DNA from: Undaria pinnatifida
Taxonomy: Eukaryota; Sar; Phaeophyceae; Laminariales; Alariaceae
Length of the DNA: 64,000 nt
Reading direction: 5' to 3'
Assembly: GCA_012845835.1 (NCBI GenBank)
Contig: JABAKD010000022.1
Location: 12,717,218-12,781,217 of the forward strand
Part shown: positions 1 to 13,400 of the stretch, in pieces
How the letters are laid out: each line of letters begins with the position of its first letter
How positions within the stretch are numbered: position 1 is the stretch's first letter
Notes under the pieces: model-generated
The model's database searches: none
What the model was told of the DNA's origin: nothing
What the model saw: the letters and a program-made list of their open reading frames with translations, nothing else
Translations under genes and position numbers: made by a program

Positions 1-1330
1 CAAAATAAGATACACAGCATGTGGAGACGCTAGTTCTGACAATTTCCAAGATAGAAAAATCCCCCGAAAAGGGGCGTTTCGTCCCGATGTCAGGCGGAGA
101 TCAGGACAAAGTATTTCTTCTCCAGATTTGGTCTTGAGGTTAGGCCGCAATTTTGCCCACGCGCGCATACACACAGAATGGCAGTAATTCGCACAGATGA
201 GGCAGCCCCCTGGGCCATTTGCCGAGCAGCTGCCGCTTGACTCTCACGTACCTCGACCGCCAAGGTCTGTAGTGTGTTGTAACGCTACATCACGTTTGTG
301 TGTGCTTCGTGTTTTCGAAATCGTACAACCTTGCCCCCCTAAATAATGCCTATTGAGCATTGTAGTTAGGTCTGCATCTAGGCTCGTTTTTACCATACAC
401 GTTGTTTTGGAAATCGTATATCGGCATCTTGATCTTTAGGCGGCAAAACGAATGTCAGGAACATCTGTGACCTAGATCGGAGCACCATAAACAGCGACCT
501 TGCACTACTGCCCGGGAAGACATTCGGATGCAACGAGGAACCAAGGCTATGGCTACGGTGGGGGAGGTGCACTTAGGCCCTCAATGTTTAGGGGGGTTAA
601 GAGCAACTCGCACGAATGACTACCCTGTTTCTCTGCAGCTTGTAGCTTTTGTGCTTCTATGTTTTGCGATATGCACTGCTTCAACTCGGTAATGTAAACA
701 GGGGTGCCCCTACCGCATGCAGTCTTGGTCGAGGGGGAGGCAGCCATAAATTCGTTGGAACATAAACGGACGACTACGACTAAGGCGCCATTTTCAAGGC
801 ATCAACACCAGCTTACACATTAAAATAATAGTACCGGAACGATAGCGAGATGAGGGCGGCACACATAGGAGGTCAGCGGCATCTCAATTTCATAGACTTC
901 ACGGATGCGGAAAAACACTGGCCAAGAAGGGGTCAGTACTTTAACGAGAACAAAGCGACAAGGTAGGCACCTATGACTTGTGGCTGGCATTGTGGCCAGT
1001 TGAACGCATGAGTGATGACTCAAGACGCATGCCACGAAAGGGGTATAATACCTCTTTGTGACCAAACTGTTTCTCACCGACAGTGCTCCTCAACGTATAT
1101 CCGGTGTGTATGCTGCAGCATGATTTACAGTAGTTAGGCACCTAGCCCAGGAGATCGATCACTAGTAGGCCTTACCTCAGAATTTGCTTTGTAAATCCGG
1201 TCGTTGGGGTTGGCTTCAGAGAGTTCCTCAAGGGAAGCGAGAAACCTCCCAAAATGTAGGTGTCAGTTACCCTTGCCGTAGCATGGTGCGTCACTCGCCA
1301 ACCGTCAACCCTGCTCGTTACAGCACTTAC
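1..1330. other. Intron beyond exon 41, no exon recognised
   Basis: I see no DUF11 exon and no other gene here. A relic of the family-1 inverted-repeat element may lie at about 550-740 (GCTACGGTGGGGGAGGTGCA at its left edge). An open stretch on the minus strand at about 840-940 follows an acceptor-like TTGGCCAG but does not look like this protein family. Confidence 0.4.
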
Positions 1331-1436
1331 TAACGAAGATGGAAGGATCTTGAACGAGCTTCTGAGTATGTCTCGTGTTGTCGAAGACGGACTCTCCAGA
1401 TGTGCTCACGGCCGTAACGTTAGCCGCGTTAATCAC
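1331..1436 (-). CDS. Exon 41: end of domain 16, last exon found
   Basis: This 106-nt exon runs phase 0 to 1 (acceptor GCGCCAG, donor GTAAGT). It reads VINAANVTAVSTSGESVF and HTQKLVQDPSIFV, the closing strand. The phase-1 donor means the gene continues past the low end of the window. I found no convincing next exon in 1-1,330. Confidence 0.82.
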
Positions 1437-4400
1437 CTGGCGCAGGTCATAAGGGCGAGCAAACGAGGCGCAAGAATCATCCCGAAGTACTCTGAGCGCG
1501 AATATTAAGGGAGCTGGGGTTGTTTGTGGCGTATAAAAAGTTCCTACATGACGCGATACACGGCGGCGAGCAAATGAGGCAGAAATAAATATCCAGAACC
1601 AGTTTGATCGTGAATGTAAAGGATGTCGGAACTGTTTGCGTCATATGGACAACTCCTTACGTGCACAGAAGGACTGGTAGCACATGTGTTCCGCCGCAGG
1701 ATAATACCCGCTACGTATTTATCGGAACGATCGCGAGTTTTAATATTTCACCGTGCCGTACAGCAGGACCCTTTGACGCCTGTTACGTACGACAAACACA
1801 CCACTTTTTGGCAAACTGTTTTTTGTGAACGACGGGGTTCCTTAACCCGAACTCGCTGGAATTTCAGTGTTTACTTGCAATGTTTTGAGGGTTTATACCT
1901 AGGCCATGGGATTGCTCGACGGGTTGAACTTTCATTCTTATCAAACCCAGTGTTTGGGGTTTGGTACAGAGATCCTCAAGTGACGAGCCTCAGACAAAAA
2001 GACAAAACTGCCGTAGAATGTGTCCCTTTCGAGATCCATAAGGGTTGGATCCATATATTTTTGTGGGTGCTCCGGACCGAGATAATTTACCCCACTCTTC
2101 CCCAGTTTGTTTAACCAACGGATACGAGTTAATGAAAGTAAAACGTAGTGTACTGTTCTTAGCGACAACTGTGTTATATTCTTTTTTGCTTTGCCTCACA
2201 GTCTGCGACCACATAATCTGCATCTCTGTAGGACGAACAATCAAGACGGATATTGTGTGTGTTGATGTCGTTGGGTAGAACAATAAAGCGCCTGGGTCCT
2301 GAATATTATTCTAAAGTAAATAACGTCGAGGCAACCAAAACGCGCTTTAATCCTACGCGCGCATCAAAGGCATTTTATCATACCAAGTCAAACCTATAGC
2401 GGTAGACTATTTTCATGCCTGTAGTGTGGGGGTGAAGTTACTGATAAATGTTCACATTCGAGAGCAACGGCAACATAAGATTTGATCGCATGTACACATC
2501 GTGGCTACTTTGAATAGCTGTTTCTTGGTCCTCGAAGCGTAGCGGGCTTACCCGTCGTGCGGACATTATTGAGGTGGCCGGGCGGGGTTACCAGCCGATG
2601 GTCAAATTCACAAAGTATACATTACGCTCCTCGCGAGGTACAACGCAGAGGGCATCATAATAGAGTCTTCACATCAAGCAAGCTCGGCCGCACCATCATA
2701 TAGGAAAACAGCGCCCAATATTCCGCATTAATTTCCTACTACAGTAAAGCCAGTCTACTATTATTATTGGAACTCGCTACTATAATCAAACCGTTGTCAT
2801 GGCTGTATTGTATCCAAGCACAATCAGCAAGAACCTCCTGGCACCTTCCCAGCGTCGATATCCCCTTGAACCATAATATAGCTTCCCACGCAGACGGCTT
2901 CATCGCCAGCGTCCAACTTTGCTCCCGACAAATCTGGCTCGCACGATAAAGATTTCACCTGGGTTCGCCACCAAACGTCGAACCACGCACGTACCACGTT
3001 AACTCTTTTTGAGCCTTACCCGGGTATTTTGTGCCCAAGGTACTTGATGGTACTGTAAATTTAGTTATGCCGTATTAAATATAATAGGGTCAACTCAGGT
3101 TTGCCTTTAGTTTGCCTTCTGGCTTTGAGTAGCAGGCATGGTTGTGCCGCGACCTCCGTGTACGAGGTGCAAAAGCTTCTTCCACATCGTGCGAAGCCAA
3201 CGAGTTTGGAACTTGATGGAGGGGAAAAACAAACAAAAACACTGCATTGCACGGCGCCAACGAGTTTGGAATTTCGACCGAGCGTACTCTTGAGCAAGTG
3301 ATTCTGCGCCAAATCGGGGAACTGGGGCACCTACAAAAGTAGATATATAAGTGGCAGTTAGTTAGTGTCTTGGAGTAATGTGACAAGACCACTATTAGTG
3401 GCAGACGAGACAGCGCGAAGCACAGAACAAGCACTTTGATACAGATTACTGGCGGAAACGAGGCAGGAACGTTTCCCTGCTCCTGTCGCTTATGCACACA
3501 TGACCATTTCGAACCTGTCTCAGTCCCTCTCAATGTACCAAGGTTCCCCCACTATTTGGCGAGCGCACAAATGGCCGTCTGAACCTGCCTCATTCCTTTC
3601 TGTACCACCTTCCTTTACATTCCACAAGTGTTAGACAACGGCTCTTCGATAGAGTGTTGTGTATACCGTATGGCAAGGGGACACGCAAAAACCGCTTCCT
3701 TCGCTCGTTATGCCAGGGCACATATCGTCGTTTTGAGCCTATCTCCTTACTTTTTGTACAAATTTTTCATCTTACGAGCGTTGCCAGTGATATCTCTTTG
3801 ATAGAACTTTCCATATATCGTACAGCAAGGGCAAAAACACCCCCATTTGATGGCGTCTCGAAAGAAATGCGTTTTTAATGGTCAAGCGCCTAAGACAATA
3901 ACACGAGTACGCCCCCCTTCCCCGCTCATGTCGCTAGTACACACATGACCCTTTTGGACCGACTTCATTCCCTTGTACCTTACCTTCGAATCCCAGAAGG
4001 TCACTGCCAATAGAGTGAGAGCCCCGTGGTTGTTGATCGTCAGTGTGTAAGCGATAGCATCGCCGACGCTCGAAGCTGCACCGTAACCACCAGATGGCGT
4101 GTAGTCGGCCGTTAGTTCTGCCAATGACAGAACACCATGTCAACAGCAAAAGAACGCTGTCATCTTTCCTGCGGAAAACCAGCGCATCCCATCGCCAGTG
4201 CTATTCACCACCCTCGACTTTGAGCGTTGTGCACAGGAATATACGCATGGTATCTGAGCGTTTTTTAAAGAATACGAACGTTCCGCTACGGTGCTACAGT
4301 AGGTTTTCGCTCGACGTTACACTTTCCCATTTTTGTAGAATAAAAAAAAACTTCCAAAAAGAACGATGCTGAGATAATGGGTGTGGTTTCCAACTGTTGA

Positions 4401-7400
4401 ACTCCGGAAGCAACTTCTGCGATTACTAAATGGTGTAATAGCTCGCCGAAGTACTTGGTGGCTAGTGTACCATACTATAGCGGGTTTCACTGTTGTTGAT
4501 GAGCTGTGAAACGAATACAGCTACCATGTATGTCACCAAGACTACGGTAGGATGAGCATTCCCAAGGTCTCTGATGTGATCAGCTCAGGACCACTCGCGC
4601 GAGCATCTACCCTATAAGCCCCAAAATTTGATAGTTCATACTATTAATAACGTAAGATATTCATTTATTTTACGATGTCGAAGTCAGACAATATTCTTGC
4701 CACTCGGAAACCTTTTCCGATTTGTTTGGTTTTGCGATACATACAGACGTCTGCTACGAGTAGAGGTAGCACGTTTTTTTTTTTCTGAATGACTCAACTC
4801 TTTTTAAAACAAATTTCACCCGATTGTCACTTCGGTTTTTGCACACAAAATATTTTATACCTACCAGATATAGGCCGCGAGTTTGTTAACCAGGTTTCAC
4901 TTTCACTTTCCCCCACATTGGGTTAGGTAATAGAGGTCCTCAAGTCAGAAAACTCAGAAAAAATTGCGTGCACCTCTACCGTACTGGGTCTTTAACGCCG
5001 TTACAACTGGAAAGCCGTTTTTGGGAATATTTTACTTGGAATTAGTATACGGAGGGTGTTTGGGGCTCTAAAGGAGTTAGGAGCACCTCTACCGTACCAT
5101 TACTGGGATGCTTCGTTAACAGCACTTCCGCCGTGCTAGTATTAGCATGCGTCTAACCGCGGAACGAACATGCGACCGGAGCCCGCACTTAGCCCTTTTA
5201 TAACTTGCGAAAATGACCCATACTTATTCCAAGTAGTTTACCAGCACAAAACGTGGGTGCGGTGCCATACCAGGGGTTAATATATGATATTGTTTCGCTT
5301 TCAAAAATCCCACAGCATTTCCAAGTAATTTGTTCCGCAACACGTGGGCGTAATTCTACAGGGACTTAAAATTCACTGGTTCCAAACACCAGGTACTGTA
5401 TGCCGGATAGGAGATTCTTCACAAGAGAGATACAGGTCAAACTGGACAAAATCATTGAACCGTGTGACTTCGGTTCTGGTAAGGTGTAATAGCACTTGCC
5501 GACAGTGATGCCGGCGGCTCCGTGTAGGCGTACGATGGTGTCGGTTGTATCCAGAATTTCATCCCTGTTAGGGCTGACCGTCGAAACGTAGGACGTGATG
5601 ACCCGGCTTCCGGCGTTTATATCGTCTTGATCAATGGTAGACATGCCCGTGCACGTAAACGGTTGGTCTTGCGGGCAAAACATATCTTCCAGCCGGGCGG
5701 AACCTGCACCGTATGGTACAACAACCGAAAAGAGCAGATGTTGAACTCGGCATAAGCCCACCAACGAGAAACAGCCGAATGGAAACGTTAGGCCGACATA
5801 TTTTGGTAAACCCTCGTTAGAGATTTGAATAACAAAAACACGTATTCAGCGGCGAGCGTTACACTTAACCCTATAAATTGGTTGCGTGCTGAGCTTGATC
5901 AAGGGTTCATCCACTATAACATTTCAAACCTTGCTAGGACTATGAGTTGTGTATTGCGCCCTCGTAGACAATACGGTACTTTTTGTGGTTTCCAACCTCT
6001 GTTGAGTTGGCAAGAAAAGCGAAATAGTATCGAAACCGACGAACGTCGCATATCCCAAGGCCAACCAACCCATTAAAAAAAAGGGTTAGAAAACAAAAAA
6101 GATAGGAAAAAGTGCTTTCTTGACCAGTTTGTTTTTTTTTCGCTAGTTTTCGTGGGTTGGGTGGCCTTGGTGTGACGTTCGACCGTTTCGATGATGACTC
6201 AGTGGCCCACGTACACAACGTCAAAACTATTTGTCTTTCGCCGACACGAGACAGATTTTTAGTATAGCGCCCCACGTATACCACGTCAAACATATTTGTC
6301 TTTCATTGGTTGTTGTCACGCACCGCACAACAACCGAGAAGGGCAGACGTTGTAGTAAGTGCCCAAGTGGATAACTTATCAGGGATCCTAACAGCTAGAC
6401 GGGCCGCACATTGTGCAATTGTTAGATGTTCACCACCATTCCTGATACTCTCCACCATCACTGAGTGATCAGTCAACGCTAGACAATATCTCGGTGGTGA
6501 AGGCGTATCTCTAACATAGGTTTTGAGCTATTAATGGGTACTGAGCGAACACGAGCTATGAGCAACGTCGAGTAAATGCTCACGGGCATGAATTATCAGG
6601 AATTGAGCCTGACGGATCGAGGTTGCGCTGATTGACAACTCAGTGGCTTTTTCTAACACAATTTTTTGTTCATTGATTATATCTATGCATCGTACAGTAA
6701 CCGACTAGAGCAGACGTGAGCAAATGCCCAGGTACACACAACTTAAAATCCCTTTTGCGATAAGTGGTGCAAATTACTAGAATATATGCACCGTACAACA
6801 CCTGAGAAGAGCAGATGTTGGATAAGCGCCCACGCACTACTTGTAGAATCATCACGGAAGGCAGTGGTTTTGCGAGCCTTTATTTCCTTTCGGCTTGGCC
6901 TGTAGCTCCTCATCATCAAAGAAAGGAAGCCCGACGTGAAAGCCGCTCTAAACGGGCTGAGCGACTGAGGTACCTGGTCAACGCAACACACCTTACCTGT
7001 ATACGAGTCGTCACACGGTATGATGCCGTTGTCCTTGTCGCGCAAAACAACGTCCGTGAGACAGGTGTTTCCCGAGTTAGCGACTCGCAATCTGTACTCA
7101 ATTGTGTCGCCCGTGTTGAGTATGCCATCTTCTCGTTTATCGACGTCGGTCTTCGTTGCCACTGTTGTTCCAGGTATCATATGAGGACGACAGCAAACAG
7201 GTAGCCGACAAGTTAATTCGTCGACAAAGAAAGTGCAAGGGGTAAATGAAGGGTAGATACGATGAAACATCGGTTCCCTCGAGGTTAAAACATTAGGCAG
7301 CATCTTGAATTACTGTAGCACGGTGTGGATTAAATACAGTTCTGGCGCCGTATCGTAGGTTTACTAATGTGTCAATCGGGGGCTGTTTTTGGTTGGCGCA

Positions 7401-10400
7401 CTTTTCATGGTGCGGTCAAGTGTCAAGAAAACTCGGAACCGCCAAAGTCTATCCACTGGAATTTCGGAATAACACACACAGCTTGCATAGACGAGCTTCG
7501 ACGAAATCTTGCATCTCACAGCCAGAGTGTACTTGAATTTTTAATAACACTTCGTTGAATCGGAGAAGGCTTACGAGCACACCATGTCTCACGCGGGCTC
7601 CGATATGGGTGACACATTCAGGCGGATAGAACATAATTTTTCTGACAAGCGAAGTCCCTGAACCGAGGAAACCGTAAGAAAACACTTTGCGTGCTACACG
7701 ATTTTGTTGTCGTAAAAACCTTCCGTAGGTTTATACGGGGGGCGATGTGACAACGGATTGTCCAGGAGGTCGCTGAGGGGTAAAACCTCTTGCGGGTTGA
7801 GCTGAGAACGGAAAAAGCTCGGATTAGATAGAACAAAAAAAGGCAGGAGTGTCCACCTGGCTGCACCTTCGCTTTTATCAAAATTAGTTCCTGTGTAAGG
7901 TACAATTCTTGACAATTGAGGAGCCTCAGCAAACGTAGGGTATACCCCAAACGTAGCATGCATCTAAAAGTCTGCCCATGGCTCAAAACAAACAAAAGTC
8001 GGAGAAGGTGCACGACCACATCGTGCGCTCACCTAGCTGAATGGAAGAAAAGGGTGCAAGGGTCTCTGAAACCTTGAACTCAGCTGTCACCGGGCTCGCA
8101 TGGCTCTCCCCTACCGCGGTAAGCGTGCTGGTAATGGAACCGTCGTTAACGTCTGTTTGGGTTACCTGCCAAGGAAGGACGTCGTAGTATTCGACACATC
8201 AAGGATCTGCGTTGGCATGCGCAGAATTGCGTTGTTTCCAGGAAACATGAGTCGAAACGCTATGAAAATAAAGTGTGCATGTCTAACCTGTTCCATGGAG
8301 TGGCACCATGTTTGACTCATCCAGGACAGGCAGCGTTGTTGTTCAGGGCTTTGTTGTTTCTCGTGGGTCGTTCTCCAAAACATATACCGTATCAAATGAA
8401 CGTTTTTGTTTGTATTTCCTGCTAAAAAAAGACACAGTGCTTGACGCATTAAGGGCAGGCAGCATTGGCACGAACGTTGAAAACTAATATCGTAAAGAAT
8501 TCTTCGGAACACTATCAACGTCGAAAATGCCCATCAATCCCTTCGGAAGAGCACGGGGAAACGTGTTGGCAAGACGGGACCGTTATCCGGCATGCTGGAA
8601 TCCAAACCAATCCGGCATGCTGGAATAGGAGTTACGTGAAGGGTATAAGGATGGAGTTGGTGCTTTTTGATGGCGCGTGTATACATGGAATAACGCAACT
8701 GTTGCAACCTGGTCATCATCTGCTTCTCTACGCCTGAAAGTGGCTCCATGCGCCACCCCGCCATTCTCATGAGAAAGGGAACATCCTTTGCAGAAGTTAG
8801 CACAACCATGTACCGAAGCCACAATGCAAGGCGGTATCCCACATCCACGCCACACAATGCTAGGTCATACTGCTGTGCCCCGCTCCCATTGATAGACGAA
8901 TGGTAAGACCGTACCTGACATTGGTTTGGTTGCCATGCCTGACCCTCTGAAGGAGATGATACTATTAGTCGCGTTAATGCTCACTGTATTTCGGCTATCT
9001 AGAAGAACCGTCTGTTTTTTTCTAGAATCCCGTTGTAAGAGTCCATCTTTCTTTGTATTTCTATCTCTGCGTTTCCCTAATCGCTTCCTAGCTTCTCTTG
9101 CTGTTGTGGGGTCGATAGCGATGGAATAATCTCTCTCGGTACAACTAAGAGGCTTTCTCCAACTTCGGGGACACACTTTCTTCGTCCCCACCTTTCGGTT
9201 CTGAGACTTTGCGAGACAGGGCGGCACTCACGGTGTACGTAGCCTTGCACTGTACGGTTCTCCCAGGTGCAAGCCGCAGTCCGCTCAGCGATGGGATGCA
9301 GATTACTTTGGCGATGCCGAATCCGCTGGTGGCGCCAACAACACCGAGACGGCCACAATAGTAATGCATTTCAGCATCGAGTGGCTTGTCATTGCTATAC
9401 AGTAGTTACCCATTTTGACTAAGCACATGAAGCGTGGGTTGCATCTTCCTCGTGACGGGAATGCAGTTCGGTTGCAATTATTCGGTGGCAGAGCCAACCG
9501 ACACAACATCACTATATAGGCGTGCCAGACGCAAGACAGAACAAGGTGCCGGTCAGCCGACGCAAGGCTTATAGTGCAGGACAAAACACGACGACAGGGG
9601 GGAACAAAGGCAACTCCACGCCAATCTGGCACGATCAGCTCCGTACATTTTTTTTTTGAGGATGACACGCTGCTAATAGACGGTAGCGGTGCACCTAACA
9701 TTTAATGAGGCCCCCTAATTAAAAAGCTCTCTAACTTACGCGCAATCTGACGAGCAAAACCTTAGCTTTGTCACACAACCAATAGGCTATAATAGCACAT
9801 TCGTCATTCATTCCATCAACGGTGGGTAGTTCTTTGGCTGGGAAAACCTCACCGTTTTAGTCAACAGCGGTGTACCGCTATCGTACCACTCGTCCCAGAG
9901 CCATGCTCACCCCTCGTTTTGTGCGTCCAGCAAAGGGTCAGAAACGGCGATTTGGTAGAGCGTCGTCCCGCCCGCGTTCCGCAGCTCAATTTCGTACCTA
10001 AGCACGTCCCCAGCAGATACGCCCTCAACGCTATCGGACTCGACAAGAACCGTACGTACGGTGACAGACAACTCGCTCCGTGACACCAACGCCTGGGTTG
10101 CGCTCGCCGTATCGGTCACCATTCCGCCCGATGCTGCATGCCCAGTAACACTTCAAAGAGCGATCGCAAAAGCGTTTACGGAATTGTTAGGCGCGGCTGC
10201 GGGGGCGGGGGGCGGGGGCAGGGGGGATAATGTCTGTGCGGTTTATATCACTTGCCATAGCTAATTTTCTCTACCCACAACCCGAATTTTGCGCACTAAA
10301 GCTCGCTCCTTGATACCAGCATCTAAAGAACGCTAGCCGTATCGCTCACAACTCTTAACCGATGTTGAATGTTCGTCAAGGCTTGGAGTGACAAAACAAA

Positions 10401-13400
10401 AAGTATGGAAGTATTCGGCGCAGCGGCGGGACAGGGGTACGGAAAAAAACTTATGTACGTCCTCTATTACAAAGTGGTATTTGAGGTTTCTCCGTGACCA
10501 AACGGCGACGAATGAATGGGCGATTGCCGGGATCTAACTAGAGCATCACCTACGAAGCATGAAAGCCATCCTGTCAGGGCAGTGTGCTGCGCGAATAGAC
10601 CAACACTTCGCAAGGTTGCGAGATGCGTTCTAAGGCCCACCGTTTGATCGGCCCAGGGCCACTCTACATGATTTCGGGTGTTGTCCGCTTGAGCGTTTTG
10701 AGTCAGGGTTGTGCAATGCCACGAAGTTATTTGTCACGCTGCGCCAAAAAAGTAGTTAGGATCCGTTTTTGAGTGATATACAGGGCCTCTCGCGCTAGTG
10801 GCCCAAACCCTGTGATAGCGACGATACGGGTACTTTCACTACCGTATGTCGGGTCGCCTACCGGAGGCAGCCTGCGCCTTGGGTTGCTGGTCGTGCATAC
10901 TTTGTGTTCGACGAACGAGGACGGACGCTTACCTAATGGTGTTGATCACTTCGCCAGCGTCAATGTCCGCCTGTCTGATCATGTATTCAGGGGTGCACGC
11001 GAACTTGCCACCTACTAACCATGGGTTAGGAACTTTGTTCAAGCAGCCCGTGTATTGACTCCCTGTCAGGGAAGTAGAGCGTAGTGTCAGAAGAAGAGCG
11101 ACATGTCAGGAGTAGAGCGTATCGTCAACAATAAGACGTAATGCCGTGAATAGAAGCCAATATTGCGTAACGCATTTATCACCTTTCAGCTTGGGGCGGG
11201 ATTGTCTTCCAGCTATCGGGTGCAACCGTTTGGTTAACCTCTTTGGAACGAACTACCGACGTGTTCGTGACAAACTACTGCGGAACCGAGCCAGGTAGAC
11301 TCTTTCGCAGAAGTAAACGAGTTAAACTTCGGCGAAAATTGATAATGTGATACGCTCTATGGAGAGGCACCGCGTCAGGAGGGACCCAGGTACCATGAGG
11401 GAGTCAATACTACGGGAAATGAAGCACTGCTTGCAGCTATCGACATCCGTGAGTGAGAGTGTGTTCTGCAAATTTACCGGTAATCACACATCCCGTGGCG
11501 TGCCGAGCGCGAATTCGTTGAGCAAACCACTCACAGAAGGCGAGTGAAATGGAGCTATTTTGCTCAAACATAATCCATTGTTATATGCTAAAGCGAGGAA
11601 AAACCAAGGTCACGGAAGACCACGGTATTCCCGTTTTCGTTCGGAGCAGCATAACAAGCAATTCAATGGCGTCGTACTTCGCGACCATATACCCAGACCG
11701 AGATTCCCGACACAGACATGCCTCATTCTCACTACAACGTAAGCCTTGTTTTGTTCGTGACGTTTGCAGATAAATCTATCCTTTTCATTTCAAGAAGCGT
11801 GACAATCAATCCCATGGCGTTGTACTTCGAGACCATATACCCAGACCGAGATTCCCGACACAGACATGCCTCATTCTCACTACAACGTAAGCCTTGTTTC
11901 GTCCGTTACGTTTACAGATAAATCTATCCTTTTCATTCCAAGCAGCGTGACAATCAATCCCATGGCGTTGTACTTTGCGACCATATAACCAGACCGAGAT
12001 TCCCGACACGGACATGCCTCATTCTCACTACAACGTAAGCCTTGTTTTGTCCGTTACGTTTACAGATAAATCAATCCCATGGCGTTGTACTGCGCGAAAT
12101 CAAAATGCACACAACCTTCAGACTCGCAAAACATAGGGTGGCTATTCGCGCGAGGGAGCCTTGGCCGTCGAAACACAAGACCCGAGAATTGCATGTTTTG
12201 TTAATAGCGGAAATTCTCTGCTTCAGAGCAACTTGCAAATCGAATCTGGGACGGTGACCCCTTTCACGTCCACGTTTCCATTGGTTTCGTATTCTGCTTT
12301 CGTAAGAAAGATTCTTCCCTATTATGAACTTCGAAATACAACAGAGCAGAAGGCGAGTGTGATGTGTCTATTACATCCTGATGAATGCATGGTTGTGCGA
12401 AACGTAAGGAATCACTCTTCGGCAGATCTATTCACCAATTGAATATGTAACAGTGCCCTCTACCACGTCAATTTTCCCACTGTGCTTGTATTCTTCTTTG
12501 TACCAGGTAAGCAATAGTGCCCCCAACGATACACTTCGCAATAAATTTGCAGAAGTCGAGCGCCACGGGTCTATTATAGACATGGTTAATCCGTATATGA
12601 GAAATGGAGGAATCACCCTTCACAGCCACTCACCAACATACCAACAGCTGTATAGACCAATAACAACGCACAACCTTCCGCGCGTCGAAACATGCGCGTA
12701 GCAGTTGCAAAACCAGCCATTCTTACGGACAGTGGGGGTTTGGTTGATATTCCGTTTGAAATGCTGGAGTGGGGGATGTTTGAAGGATGGGACACAGGTG
12801 CATTGTGACGTTTGGCTTTAGGAGGATTTTTTCTGTTCAATCGGACTGGGATGTCGTTCTTTTATGCGTCTTCGGTGTTCTTTTACGCGTCTTTGTTTGT
12901 ACCGCTCTTTCTTCGTCATTGTTTTGCGATTGACACACGCTGCACATTATCAAACGAAAAACGTGACATCATATTACGTCTCCGCTCCCATTGCTTTTGG
13001 AATATACTCTGCACCCGTAAAGCGATAGTCTCGTCCGACAGCACACTTCGCAAAGCATTATGAGCAGAAGGCGAGCGTCACAGATATGCTACTATTAATA
13101 ATGATTAATCCGTATCTTTATGAACAATACCTAGAAACACCCTCCTTCAGAGCTACTCACCAATCGAATCTGTAATGGCGACCCCCGTCATGTCCACGTT
13201 ACCATTGTTTTTGGATTTTACTGTGTAAGCAATGGTGTCCCCGATTGACGCCAATCCATTGGCTCCTTCTGCGAGCTTGTGGTTAGCTGTTACTTGGACA
13301 TCACACCCGGGTGACTGTGACCATGAACAGCACGCGGCAAGAGGCGGAGCAAGGGAAAATATCAGTTATGTTACATTTCGCGGGTCATGACCCGACCCGG

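Noticed and set aside
1260-1508. 82-codon plus-strand ORF
   Set aside because: It is the antisense shadow of exon 41, which has family motifs and matching splice phases.
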